Shown here: in pieces, positions 54,275 to 63,689 of the stretch
How the letters are laid out: each line of letters starts with the position of its first letter
Numbering within the stretch: position 1 is the first letter of the stretch
NCBI GenBank assembly: GCA_021811105.1
Contig: JAJZPM010000007.1
Span: 25,988-89,987 of the forward strand
Direction: 5' to 3'
Origin: Nitrospirota bacterium
Lineage (GTDB): Bacteria; Nitrospirota; Thermodesulfovibrionia; Thermodesulfovibrionales; UBA6898
DNA length: 64,000 nt
Position numbers and translations under genes: made by a program
Notes under the pieces: generated by a model
Seen by the model: the letters and a program-made list of their open reading frames with translations, nothing else
Databases searched by the model: none
What the model was told of the DNA's origin: nothing

Positions 54275-56590
54275 TCAGAAACCGGACCGTCCGGCTGCGC
54301 CTCCGGTTGGCTGCATCGACCGGCGGATGATATTGCCGGACTTGTGGCCTTTATTAACGTCCGCCTGATTACCCTTCGGATTTGAATAAGAGTGCGCGCT
54401 CTGAGCGGTGATCGATTGTTGTTGGCACGTCCTGAGTATCCCTCCATAACAGGAGCACTCCGAGCCCGCAGGGTAGGCGTTATTATAATATATTATCCCG
54501 CTTGCCCCCCACATGTCTCTGCCTCTGTAAGAAGTGAAGGTCGGATACAACCAGATATAACAAGGCGCGCTGAGAGGCGCACACATCGCGGCGTCATCCA
54601 CATAGTATGTCTGGTTTGTTATCCCGCCGCCGGCATACAGACCGGCAGGCACGGGCTGAGGAATCCACCGGTCCCCCGGGTCAACGTTTGTCCAGCTCTG
54701 ATAAAAGCTGTAATCGAAAGCGTTGTTGCTCAGGATATAGAATGCCCTCGCAAATAATCCCGCATTCAGATTCGGGATCATGAAGTCGTAGACGGAAGGA
54801 GAGGCATATGCCGGGTTCCCCGTTGAGGATATTTTGAGATAGACGTTTTCGAGATTGTGGGCGTAGATGTCCCACTCGGGTATTCCATCCTGGTTGGAGT
54901 CCACCTGCGCTATGGCCTCGGGGCTGCCCGCCGTATAGAAACTGCCGTTCAGGCACGTTATATCCATGTCGTTTAAGATATCCACCGGCGTCGGCTCGCT
55001 TATGTCTTTCAAGCCGACGACCACGGCGCCGTCTTCGTTGCCGAGCCTCCCGTGATACACAAGCTGCAGATTGACGTCTATCGCATATAATGGAATCCGA
55101 TTGCTGCTCAGATCGAAAGTAAGCTCTGCGGGATTGTCTCTTGGTATGGAGCGAACGCCGTTTGCTTCCGGGACGACGATGTATGTATACTCGGGGGCGG
55201 CCTGGAAATTGTAACTTGGCGGATAGTTCTTGAACGGGTCGTCATATGCGAGTCTGTATATAACGACAAGCTCTATGGTCCCGTTATCCATTATTTCACC
55301 GGTGGAGGTCGTGTTTTGGGCAAGAAGACTCAGCCTGGTAAATCCCTGATCGGGGGTCGTCTCAGCATAAACCCCAGTGTTTGGAAGGCTTATCGCCATG
55401 CTGCCGCGGAAGAAGTAATTGAGAAGTGCTGCCGAGTAGCCGACTGCCCGGGGGATGAGAAGTCTGGTGTAGTCTTTGTAAACGTTATCATCCAAGCCAG
55501 GAATTTTGGGTAGGCCTGCGCTTAGAATAGGATGCTTTTGTCTCCAATAGTCAAGGAGATCAACCGTTGAAAGTAGATATCCCTGTCCTCCATTCGTCTC
55601 GCCGCAGCAATTTTTGAAGTAATACTGCCGTGTGTATGTTCCAGAAGGGCTTATAATAGTTTCCCCAATTATTGTCGTATCTTGAATTCTTGGGAAAGGA
55701 AAATCCTGAAAATTTGCGCTCAGCAGACCTTCACTCACAAAGTTTGCATTGCTGTATTCAGAAAGGCCAATCGCACCGCCAACCGTAACATTTGGGTCAA
55801 GATTTGTGGGATCGTATTTATCCGTATCAAATATCCTGGCGATCGGTATTGGGGCCAAAGCGTTTTTTGACAGGGATAAAATGGATGGATCAAAGTTAAT
55901 AGGACTCGCAACTGCATTAGTAAAAACAGGATCGCCCTTCTGCCTGAATTTATCCACCGCCAGTTCATAGTGATACCCGACCACATGGGCATCGTTCCTC
56001 GTGTGCGCAGGGACGCTCGCATCTTCAACAAGATGCATGACTTGTCCTATTCCACGAAAAGTGTTAGCGAAATATTTTCCTTTTCCAGATTGAGTCGGCG
56101 CGATCATATTACCGCTAAAATCTTTGCCCGTAAGGGCTGTGTAGAAATATTCTCTATCTTTCTTCCAGGAAAAGTCTCCTCCCCAAAGGCTTCCAAAAGC
56201 TCCCTGATCCTGTGCCCATATCACTGAAGACTGAAATGTACCTTTAAAGCCGGCGATATCCCATGTTTTCAATGGATTATGAAAATGATTAAGGGAACGG
56301 GTATAAGAGACAGTCCACGGTGGCTTGTCTTCATAGAGACCACCGTCTCGCAACCATTCCCAGACTTTTCGTGAATCTGTCAAAGAGCTACTGGCATTTA
56401 ATTCCTCATATATTCCCCCTGGAATGCCGCATTGATTTTTTAGATACGCATCCAAAGAAAACCCGTTAACAGTATGTTGAGCGACATATTCATTAATCGC
56501 CTTGTGGGTTCCCACTTCTAGGGCATAACTATAGGAAGCAATAGAGCACAAAAATATTGCCGGCAATAAAAACAATGGAATTTTTTTCAT
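54275..56590 (-). CDS. Exported zinc-dependent phospholipase C-like protein
   Basis: A 771-aa protein. The ATG at 56590 follows GGAGGAG and starts a signal peptide (MKKIPLFLLPAIFLCSIAS). The N-terminal ~420 residues carry the zinc-phospholipase C / S1-P1 nuclease-type ligand pattern: His29 (THKAIN), His102/His104 (LNHFHNP), His186-Asp190 (MHLVEDASVPAHTRNDAH) and His196-His202. The C-terminal ~350 residues are beta-rich and unrecognised. Phospholipase activity is inferred from the fold only. A 309-bp stretch is duplicated in the gene at 57200. Confidence 0.72.
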   Translation of the reverse strand: MKKIPLFLLPAIFLCSIASYSYALEVGTHKAINEYVAQHTVNGFSLDAYLKNQCGIPGGIYEELNASSSLTDSRKVWEWLRDGGLYEDKPPWTVSYTRSLNHFHNPLKTWDIAGFKGTFQSSVIWAQDQGAFGSLWGGDFSWKKDREYFYTALTGKDFSGNMIAPTQSGKGKYFANTFRGIGQVMHLVEDASVPAHTRNDAHVVGYHYELAVDKFRQKGDPVFTNAVASPINFDPSILSLSKNALAPIPIARIFDTDKYDPTNLDPNVTVGGAIGLSEYSNANFVSEGLLSANFQDFPFPRIQDTTIIGETIISPSGTYTRQYYFKNCCGETNGGQGYLLSTVDLLDYWRQKHPILSAGLPKIPGLDDNVYKDYTRLLIPRAVGYSAALLNYFFRGSMAISLPNTGVYAETTPDQGFTRLSLLAQNTTSTGEIMDNGTIELVVIYRLAYDDPFKNYPPSYNFQAAPEYTYIVVPEANGVRSIPRDNPAELTFDLSSNRIPLYAIDVNLQLVYHGRLGNEDGAVVVGLKDISEPTPVDILNDMDITCLNGSFYTAGSPEAIAQVDSNQDGIPEWDIYAHNLENVYLKISSTGNPAYASPSVYDFMIPNLNAGLFARAFYILSNNAFDYSFYQSWTNVDPGDRWIPQPVPAGLYAGGGITNQTYYVDDAAMCAPLSAPCYIWLYPTFTSYRGRDMWGASGIIYYNNAYPAGSECSCYGGILRTCQQQSITAQSAHSYSNPKGNQADVNKGHKSGNIIRRSMQPTGGAAGRSGF
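55992..56300. repeat. 309-bp near-identical duplication, copy A
   Basis: Within the PLC-like gene. It matches 57228-57536 with only about a dozen differences and no gaps. It encodes the segment from LNHFHNPLKTWDIAGF to the zinc motif HLVEDASVPAHTR. Confidence 0.85.
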
Positions 56591-56625
56591 GGCTCCTCCT
56601 CTTAGTTCTTTTCGGTCCATTTCTT

Positions 56626-57207
56626 CTATTTCAAACCCAAAGATCTGTCCTCTTCGTCAATTAGCCTATTAAGCATAGGCGTATTGCGTCTTGCTTCCGA
56701 AATATGCCCCGGTGTGGCCTTTAGTCTATCCTCCCTCGTTTTAACTTTAGGAAGCCCGATAAGCCCCTGCGCAAACACAAATTTCAACTTTTGATTGTAT
56801 ATCCAAGGCAGTTCTACCCCCTCTTTTCCATACCAAGACAAGATACCCGTCAAGTCCAGATCATCAATACTGGCATAGCCGGGCTTAAAAATGAGAAAAG
56901 TCGTTATTTCGCCATTTGCAAATGGATAAAGATGGAGAAATGTGTGCGCCGGGATATAGAATGCACCGCTCTTATCTGTAAGAACCTCTTTAACATCTGC
57001 AACGCTACTGCCAGATTCTGCGATGCCGTATTCTCTTATGTGATATATCGCAACAACTACAGCGCCCTCTATCGGTTCTTTTGTTTCTGCATCGATAACC
57101 TTGCCTTTAAAAGCGCCATCATGATAAACAAGCCAGCCACTGCTTGCAAAAGCCGAGCTTGTAAAAATAATAATGACTGCCAATACGAACAATATGCCTT
57201 TAAACAT
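56626..57207 (-). CDS. Exported carboxypeptidase-regulatory-like domain protein
   Basis: A 193-aa protein. The ATG at 57207 (MFKGILFVLAVIIIFTSSAFA) gives a clean signal peptide with GGGAG upstream; the frame extends 20 codons earlier into the neighbouring duplication. The core FKGKVIDAETKEPIEGAVVVA and EVLTDKSGAFYIPAHTFLHL is a typical CarboxypepD_reg/transthyretin-like beta-sandwich. The C-terminus is helical and charged. It is paralogous to 57781-58317. Its start overlaps the truncated PLC-like gene by 8 bases. Confidence 0.7.
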   Translation of the reverse strand: MFKGILFVLAVIIIFTSSAFASSGWLVYHDGAFKGKVIDAETKEPIEGAVVVAIYHIREYGIAESGSSVADVKEVLTDKSGAFYIPAHTFLHLYPFANGEITTFLIFKPGYASIDDLDLTGILSWYGKEGVELPWIYNQKLKFVFAQGLIGLPKVKTREDRLKATPGHISEARRNTPMLNRLIDEEDRSLGLK

Positions 57208-57766
57208 GAGAAGCTCCCTTGTTTGAGTCGTCCCTGGTATGCGCAGGGACGCTCGCATCTTCAACAAGATGCATGACTTGTCCTATTCCACGAAAAGTGT
57301 TAGCGAAATATTTTCCTTTTTCAGACTGAGTCGGCGCGATCATATTACCGCTAAAATCTTTGCCCGTAAGGGCTGTGTAGAAATATTCTCTATCTTTCTT
57401 CCAGGAAAAGTCTCCTCCCCAAAGGCTTCCAAAAGCTCCCTGATCCTGCGCCCATATTACTGATAACTGAAATGTACCTTTAAAGCCGGCGATATCCCAT
57501 GTTTTCAAAGGATTATGGAAATGATTAAGGGAGCGGCTATACACAGGTTCGTCTTCTTTGATTCCACCGTCTTTGATCCATCGAATAATCTTCTCGCCAT
57601 TGACAAATGCTTCTACACCTTGAGGAAATCCAAGCGCTACAAGAGATTGATTTATTTGAGGCGCTATTACCTCATTGAGTCTTTCATGAGTAAGTTTTTC
57701 AAGCGCAAAGCTCGATGAACAAAGGAGACAAAATAATAAGCAAAATGAAATAAATATCCTGTTCAT
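57200..57766 (-). pseudogene. Truncated copy of the PLC-like gene
   Basis: 188 aa: a signal peptide (MNRIFISFCLLFCLLCSSSFA), a THERLN segment with the first zinc-ligand His, and then the near-identical block shared with the full-length gene. It stops shortly after HLVEDASVPAHTRDD, where a short tail (SNKGASHV) reads into the start of the next gene. The later zinc ligands and the whole C-terminal half are missing. The first ~90 residues differ clearly from the long paralogue while the next ~100 are nearly identical, which suggests gene conversion or recent recombination. It could still be expressed. Confidence 0.65.
57228..57536. repeat. 309-bp near-identical duplication, copy B
   Basis: Within the truncated PLC-like gene, 1236 bases from copy A (55992-56300) and in the same orientation. 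The pair could support recombination that deletes or amplifies the segment between. Confidence 0.85.
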
Positions 57767-57780
57767 TGATATCCTCCCTA

Positions 57781-58317
57781 TTATCTCCTGAATCCTAACT
57801 TTTTATTTTCCATGTCAATCAGTTCTAATAGCTTTCTTATCTTATGAGCTGGTGCGTAACCAATTGGAAAACCTTCCACCGAGTTAAGACTTATTATCCT
57901 CTCCTCTCTTGTTTCAAGCCTTGGCAGTTCGAGAATCCCAGGAGCGAGGCGATAAATCTTACCACCTATCTCTTTACGTTCCAATGGCGCTTCTCTTGCG
58001 CCCTCCAAGAAAAACTCGCCAAAATCGACGCTGGACAGACTCAGATAGCCAGGCTTGAAGAATGTGAAAGACGGACCTCTGATGTAACTTATTATCGGCA
58101 ATAAATTGATTGGGCTGTACGCAGATATTTCAAATCTGCCTTCCTTATCTGTTAAGGTCTCCTTCGCCTCATAAAAATACGAATTTGGCCCAGCCGGAGT
58201 TCTGTAAACCCTCTCCCACACAGCTAATACAACTGCCCCTTCCAATGGCCCCTTTGTCTCTATATCAATAATTTTGCCCTTCCAAGGACCGGCCGCCAAT
58301 GCCGGGCTTGAAAACAT
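57781..58317 (-). CDS. Carboxypeptidase-regulatory-like protein with damaged signal peptide
   Basis: 178 aa beginning MFSSPALAAGPWKGKIID. The SSPALAA stretch looks like the end of a signal peptide whose hydrophobic core is missing, so the original start may be lost upstream of 58317. The core has ETKGPLEGAVVLAVWERVY and KETLTDKEGRFEISAYSPINLLP, as in the paralogue at 56626. Both end with a short charged helix (ENKKLGFRR and EDRSLGLK). The gene may be a pseudogene or use a non-standard start. Confidence 0.55.
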   Translation of the reverse strand: MFSSPALAAGPWKGKIIDIETKGPLEGAVVLAVWERVYRTPAGPNSYFYEAKETLTDKEGRFEISAYSPINLLPIISYIRGPSFTFFKPGYLSLSSVDFGEFFLEGAREAPLERKEIGGKIYRLAPGILELPRLETREERIISLNSVEGFPIGYAPAHKIRKLLELIDMENKKLGFRR

Positions 58318-58377
58318 GGTTAAAAATACTCAACTCCTTTTTCCGCGTCAAAAGGAATTTATTTAATACCGCCTTCA

Positions 58378-61300
58378 TCAATAACTCCATATTTTCCATA
58401 CTCCATTATTATCCTTTACAAATTTGAGCTGAAGAGAAAATACTGTCCCGTCTCTCGTGACCAATATTTCGTATTCTGCTATTTTATCTTGAGCAGAAAT
58501 CATATTAATTTGGGCCGTATTTAATTCACTTACAATATCCGGCAGGATGGAGCCCAAAGCCGTGAACTGATCACGGTAAATTCCTTGGGCATCTGAATCG
58601 AAGTTAATTACAGCTTCATTTATATCTCCAACTGCCAGTGCCGTTCTCATTGCATTCCATTTACTTTTTAGCAGCGCATCCAATTGTGTTTTATTCATCA
58701 CTGTTATCGCAATCCTATCCTGATAAATCTTCCCATCAGGGCCGGTAACGTTGGCGGTGAAGTAATAGATTCCCTCGGCCTTCATCCTTATTGTGTATTC
58801 ATCGGGAGCGGGGCTATCGATCAGCTCGATTGCGGCGGGGCCGGTAACGCCCATATTTGAGTTATCGATGCTGAATGAGCCATCTATCCTCAGCGTCACT
58901 TCAAGAGGTGAAATGCCGGATTCAACATTCGATGTAAGTCTAATGTAATCTCCTTCTACAGCATTTATGGTTATGGAAGTTGTTGCCGCGGTCCCTATGG
59001 TATCAACTGCGCTCACGGTTATCGTATTCGATCCTTCAGTCAAAGGCACATGGCTTGCGATGAACCGATCGCCGTACATAGTCGCCACTATGCCGTTGAC
59101 CGTCACGCCCGTCTCATTGCCGGTCGTATTAATCACAGCTCCTTTGACTGTCATGTCGGGTCCTGTTATCGTATCGCCGCCTATAGGAGAAGAGACGGTT
59201 ATTGTTATGCTCGGAGCGACATCGGCAATAGTCCCGGTTCCGCCTGTAAGCTGTGCAAACCTTCCCGCCCATCCGTTTCTGATGTTCTCGATTCCGGGCA
59301 GTTCATTGCCGGTAAAGGTATTTGGAGTTGTTATTAATATAAAGGCCATCCTGAAAGTCTTCTGCGATGTCGAGGCATCGGGAATCCTTTCGCCCTGCGC
59401 GGCGATAATATCGTCTATCGAAACGTATTTGGCAGTCCCTGTGATCGTCGTTCCGACCGCGGGCAATCCGGTCGGATCAATAGCCGGGTTATCGATCAGG
59501 AGCATGGGCGGTACCTGCAATTTGTCGTAAACGCCCATCAGATAAAGATCGAGAGGACTGTAATATCTCATAGCGCTAAGCGATGTGAACGTTCCGTCTT
59601 TATTGTCCTGCCAGTCATTGCCGTACATGACTGACGCATCCGAATCCAGCAGGAAGCTCCAGTGGCAGTTGTCTTTTCCAAGAAGGGCGGAGCTTATGTT
59701 ACCGCTTGCATCTTTAAACCTTACATTCGCACCCCATCTGTGCATCTGCTCGTGCGCGAGCGTTACCAGAGTCTCCTCGAATTTTGGATCGGCCGGGCCT
59801 GAAAAACGGTTTACGATATTCCCCATATCGATAGTACCCTGCAGCCTGCCGTTGCTTCCGAATGAGAGCGAGTTGTCGAAGATTTGTTTCCCGGTCCCCT
59901 GAACGTCATTTTTGATCTCCATATAGAACGCCTTCGCCTCTGATTCCGGCATCGTGAAATCGAAATTAGAGAATATTACCATAAAATCATATTGGTCCGA
60001 ATGGAGCCTCAGGAACTCCTTCGCAACCTCTTCCCTCGCAGCATCGTTTATCGAGCCGTCAGGGTTCTTCGCGTTATAGTCTCCGATAAATTCCATGACC
60101 GTGACATTGCCGTAATCTCCCAGTGTAGTCACTTTGAATGCGGATGTTGTGAAGGTATCGTCAGCCGAAGATGATGAAAACCCGTAGCTGTTTGTCGACC
60201 TGACGATAAAGTGATAAGTCGTGCCGGGAGTCAGGTTCGCCAGCGTTACGCTGTGGCTCGTCGCCAAGGCTGCATCAGTTGCCGAGCTTCCATATGATGT
60301 TGTCGTTCCGTATTGCACAAGGCTGTCTGAAGGCTGATCCGTCATCCATGTGATCGTAGCGGAATCGGCCATTATATTGCTTGCGCCTATTTCGGATATT
60401 AGAGGCGATGAGACCACGGTTACGGATAAACTCTTCGATATGGTCTGTCCGTATTGATCGGTTGCCGTTGCGGTAATTGTATTGCTTCCCACGATGAGGG
60501 GTATGGATGCAGAGTATGCATTGCCGCTGACAGACGCCTGAACTCCGCTTACCGTCACTTGGGCGTTATTACTCACATCCCCTGTCACGGTTATCGGCGA
60601 GACATTTACCACGGCTCCGTCTTGCGGCGATGTGATGGATAAAGTTAAAGGTGGTATCGGGCTCAGCCGGGCGTCGAGTGTGACAGTCTGCCCCGCCGAT
60701 ACGCTACCGTTACTTGTATAAGTAATATAGCCGCTCTTTGAAAAGACAGCGGTAAAAGTTCCTTGAGAAACCCCTTCGATCAGATATTTCCCCGAAAAAT
60801 CGGTCATGACATTGTGGCTGCCACCGCCGTCGGTCACCGCAGCGTCAACACCCGGCAAAGGCGCGCCGGTAACTGCGTCCGTCACCATTCCCGTTACGGT
60901 ACCCTTTGTCGTCAGTGTTACGTTAATTGTGTCGGTTGCGGTCCGTCTATATTTATCGACGGCATAAGCGGCAACGGTATTCGGTCCTTCTTGAAGCGGC
61001 ACGCCGGGGGCGCTGAAGACGTTGCCGGATATAACGGCCTGAAGACCATTGACGGTGACCGCCGCAGTCGCATCGCTCACCGTGCCTGTCACGGTCACGG
61101 GAGAGTTATTTATGGTTGCGCCGTTGGCAGGGGACGTAATCATGACCGTAAGCGGAGGGACGTTTACGCGGGACAGGTACAACAGTCTTTTGCCGATTTT
61201 CCCGTCGGGAGTTTCGACAAGTATCTCTATATAATTGCCGCCGTCGGCCAGCGTGACGGGAGCGCTGAAGGTCCCGTCCGGCGACACGGACGCCGACATT

Positions 61301-63312
61301 CCGTCGACTTTTACCGAGGATAAGGCCCCTTTTACCTGCCCTTCTATAACTACGGAGCCTGACGGTATGGCGGCGCCGGATTTGGGCGAATAGATTTCAA
61401 TATCAGGAAGGGATAGGTAAGGCGAAAAGGAATAAACATAGACATTATTCGAATCAGCGAGCAATGCTTCCTTGACTCCGTCGCCGTCGACGTCGCCGGC
61501 TCCGATGACGTTGAGCCCCGTCCTTTGGATGTCGGGCACATTTTCTCCGCCGGTGCTGCCCAAGTATACGATAGGCCCGTGGCTTATCAGGTCGTCATAC
61601 CCGTCTTTGTTAAGATCGCCCAGAGAAGCAAGATAGCCGGAGGCGCGTGGGAACGTGAAGGAGGGCTGGACGCTGATCTGGGGGCCTCCGTAATGGATAT
61701 CGATGCCGGCGTCGGTGGAGGCCGCCATATCCGAATAGCCGTCCCCGTTCATATCCGGCATGGCCACGGCCCTGCATAAATTCTGAACGCTGAGAGCGGA
61801 CGTCAGGGTTTGGCCGTAGTAAAGGTACATTTTTCCTTTTGACGTCGATGAATCCGGATCATACCCGCAAGTCAATACGTCCTTTAGCCCGTCGCTGTTG
61901 ACATCGCCGGCAGACGCAACGGAAAGTCCCATATATTGTGAGGGGTCGGGTCCCCTGATCTCACTGCGGCCGTTGCCAAGCGTCTCGCTGCCGTAGATGA
62001 TGAAGACGCTCCCGCTCCTGTCCATCCCGCCATAAGGGGCTCCAATGACTACGTCATTGAAGCCGTCGCCGTTCAAATCGCCTACCGGCGCGGCGGAATA
62101 CCCGAAGTTTTCCGATACGAGGAGATAATAACAGCTTCCGCCGCAGCCGTAGCTCCAGTCCCCGTCGATGGTATTGACGGGCGATGCGCTGAAAGTCTGC
62201 CCTCCCGCATAGATGTAAACCCTCCCGCCGCTCGGCGCAGTGCCGGAAATAGGCCAGTATGTGGTCGGACTATATCCAGGGGCGCCTATAACGAGATCGT
62301 CATATCCATCGTTGTTCATGTCCGTGACTGCAAGGCTAAAGCCGAACAGGTCTTTGTCGTTCTCACCCCATAACGTTACATCAGGGGTCCCCGTCGTGTT
62401 GCCGCCATAGTAGATTTCGACTGACCCGCTTTGTTTAAAATTTTTCCCTTTACCGGAAATAGCCTTCGGCAGCCCGATAACAATGTCGGGTTTCCCGTCG
62501 CCGTTTATGTCGCCCACCGCAGCAACGGCAACCCCGGATTTATTGATAACCATTCTCTTTAAATCAAAATACGTCTCTGCCGTCTCTGCGAGGAAGTTGC
62601 TTTCGTTGCCGGAGGCGTCGACGGCGGTAATGGCGTAATAATAAGTTACGTTATTCTGCACATCCGTATCCTGATAAGACAGAACAACCGGAGAGGCGGT
62701 CAGTCGCGCATATTGAGTTGAAGATGTCCTCTTGTAGATCAGATATCCCACGGCGGGGTCCGTCAACGCGGGGTCCCACGTGACGGCGATGTAGCCCTCG
62801 CCGGAAATAGATTTAAAGTTATTGGGCGGCGCGGCACTTATTGTCTTTCGCTCCACTACGAGAGTAGCCGTATTACAAGCTCCGGAATACTTTTTCCCCG
62901 CGCTGTCCTGATAAGAGATGGAATACGGGGAGATATGGTATGTTCCTATGTCGGCGGAGGCTGTGAAAGAAGCGCCAAGCTCGATGCCCTGGGCAACGTT
63001 AGCCCATATAAGTTGAATCTGTTTTTTCGACGTATTTATCGAGGCAGTTGTTGCAGCCGGGGTCGTTGCGAGGTTTGCGATATTTAGGCCGGCGTCGTAT
63101 TTGAAAACCGCGCTGTATTCTTTAAGGGTAAGAGATTTGTCATTCACCGCTGAAAAAGTATAGCTTTGTGAAGAGCCGACCATGACGGTCGAATCGGCTG
63201 GGGACAGGCTGGCCGTTTCCACCGTCCCGGCAAGAGAAACCGAGAACATGCAGTCTAGTTGCGTAATGGCAAAAAGTAGAAACAATATAGAAAGTTGTTT
63301 TCTCGCAGACAT
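58378..63312 (-). CDS. Giant exported protein with FG-GAP propeller, Ig/FN3 domains and an HExxH metalloprotease-like domain
   Basis: A ~1644-aa protein. GGGAGGG precedes the ATG at 63312, giving a signal peptide. In order: a cohesin-like domain (~35-165), FN3, about seven FG-GAP calcium-binding repeats (GDINGDGKPDIVIG, MNNDGYDDLVIGAP, GDLNGDGFNDVVIGAP and others), glucodextranase-type Ig domains, a carboxypeptidase-regulatory domain, another Ig and an FN3. A domain with HEQMH at 1187-1191 (TLAHEQMHRWGA) follows, then a further Ig, a PKD-like domain and a C-terminal domain shared with the gene at 53356. It is probably a cell-surface or secreted metallopeptidase, but the peptidase call rests on HExxH alone. 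Confidence 0.8.
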   Translation of the reverse strand: MSARKQLSILFLLFAITQLDCMFSVSLAGTVETASLSPADSTVMVGSSQSYTFSAVNDKSLTLKEYSAVFKYDAGLNIANLATTPAATTASINTSKKQIQLIWANVAQGIELGASFTASADIGTYHISPYSISYQDSAGKKYSGACNTATLVVERKTISAAPPNNFKSISGEGYIAVTWDPALTDPAVGYLIYKRTSSTQYARLTASPVVLSYQDTDVQNNVTYYYAITAVDASGNESNFLAETAETYFDLKRMVINKSGVAVAAVGDINGDGKPDIVIGLPKAISGKGKNFKQSGSVEIYYGGNTTGTPDVTLWGENDKDLFGFSLAVTDMNNDGYDDLVIGAPGYSPTTYWPISGTAPSGGRVYIYAGGQTFSASPVNTIDGDWSYGCGGSCYYLLVSENFGYSAAPVGDLNGDGFNDVVIGAPYGGMDRSGSVFIIYGSETLGNGRSEIRGPDPSQYMGLSVASAGDVNSDGLKDVLTCGYDPDSSTSKGKMYLYYGQTLTSALSVQNLCRAVAMPDMNGDGYSDMAASTDAGIDIHYGGPQISVQPSFTFPRASGYLASLGDLNKDGYDDLISHGPIVYLGSTGGENVPDIQRTGLNVIGAGDVDGDGVKEALLADSNNVYVYSFSPYLSLPDIEIYSPKSGAAIPSGSVVIEGQVKGALSSVKVDGMSASVSPDGTFSAPVTLADGGNYIEILVETPDGKIGKRLLYLSRVNVPPLTVMITSPANGATINNSPVTVTGTVSDATAAVTVNGLQAVISGNVFSAPGVPLQEGPNTVAAYAVDKYRRTATDTINVTLTTKGTVTGMVTDAVTGAPLPGVDAAVTDGGGSHNVMTDFSGKYLIEGVSQGTFTAVFSKSGYITYTSNGSVSAGQTVTLDARLSPIPPLTLSITSPQDGAVVNVSPITVTGDVSNNAQVTVSGVQASVSGNAYSASIPLIVGSNTITATATDQYGQTISKSLSVTVVSSPLISEIGASNIMADSATITWMTDQPSDSLVQYGTTTSYGSSATDAALATSHSVTLANLTPGTTYHFIVRSTNSYGFSSSSADDTFTTSAFKVTTLGDYGNVTVMEFIGDYNAKNPDGSINDAAREEVAKEFLRLHSDQYDFMVIFSNFDFTMPESEAKAFYMEIKNDVQGTGKQIFDNSLSFGSNGRLQGTIDMGNIVNRFSGPADPKFEETLVTLAHEQMHRWGANVRFKDASGNISSALLGKDNCHWSFLLDSDASVMYGNDWQDNKDGTFTSLSAMRYYSPLDLYLMGVYDKLQVPPMLLIDNPAIDPTGLPAVGTTITGTAKYVSIDDIIAAQGERIPDASTSQKTFRMAFILITTPNTFTGNELPGIENIRNGWAGRFAQLTGGTGTIADVAPSITITVSSPIGGDTITGPDMTVKGAVINTTGNETGVTVNGIVATMYGDRFIASHVPLTEGSNTITVSAVDTIGTAATTSITINAVEGDYIRLTSNVESGISPLEVTLRIDGSFSIDNSNMGVTGPAAIELIDSPAPDEYTIRMKAEGIYYFTANVTGPDGKIYQDRIAITVMNKTQLDALLKSKWNAMRTALAVGDINEAVINFDSDAQGIYRDQFTALGSILPDIVSELNTAQINMISAQDKIAEYEILVTRDGTVFSLQLKFVKDNNGVWKIWSY

Positions 63313-63607
63313 TTTGTCCCTCCCTGTGAAGTTTTCCCCACACACTCACCAAGAAATTCGACAGCGCAACTCAGCAAAATATGGGCCAGAATATATTTAG
63401 CTAAAAAACCTTTTATTTACGAATGATTATGTGCAGCAGGATCTCAAAAACTCAATAAAGAATATAAAAAACCGATGACGACTGTATGAAAACTTGTATA
63501 ACGCATGCCCTCGCAGCGGCAGCCCTTGCGGTTCAGCTAACGGTTCCCGTCATCAGGGTCCATAGAGGATTTGCTCCTCAAAGTATGTGCGCCCGTGCCG
63601 GGCGGCA

Positions 63608-63645
63608 CAAAAAAAAGAGGAGACCCTGTTTTCGGCGGGGTCTCC
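63608..63645 (-). terminator. Terminator after the small membrane-protein gene
   Basis: GGAGACCC and GGGTCTCC form a perfect 8-bp stem, followed on the minus strand by a run of T's. It ends transcription of the gene at 63690. Otherwise 63346-63689 shows no supported gene. Confidence 0.75.
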
Positions 63646-63689
63646 TTAGGGGAGGTAACAAGAGGCAATGAGATTTAATTGCTGAGGTC

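Noticed and set aside
63486..63671. Small plus-strand frame with a signal-peptide-like start
   Set aside because: It has no ribosome-binding site and runs through the terminator hairpin of the neighbouring gene. The residues after position 30 are arginine-rich shadow sequence.
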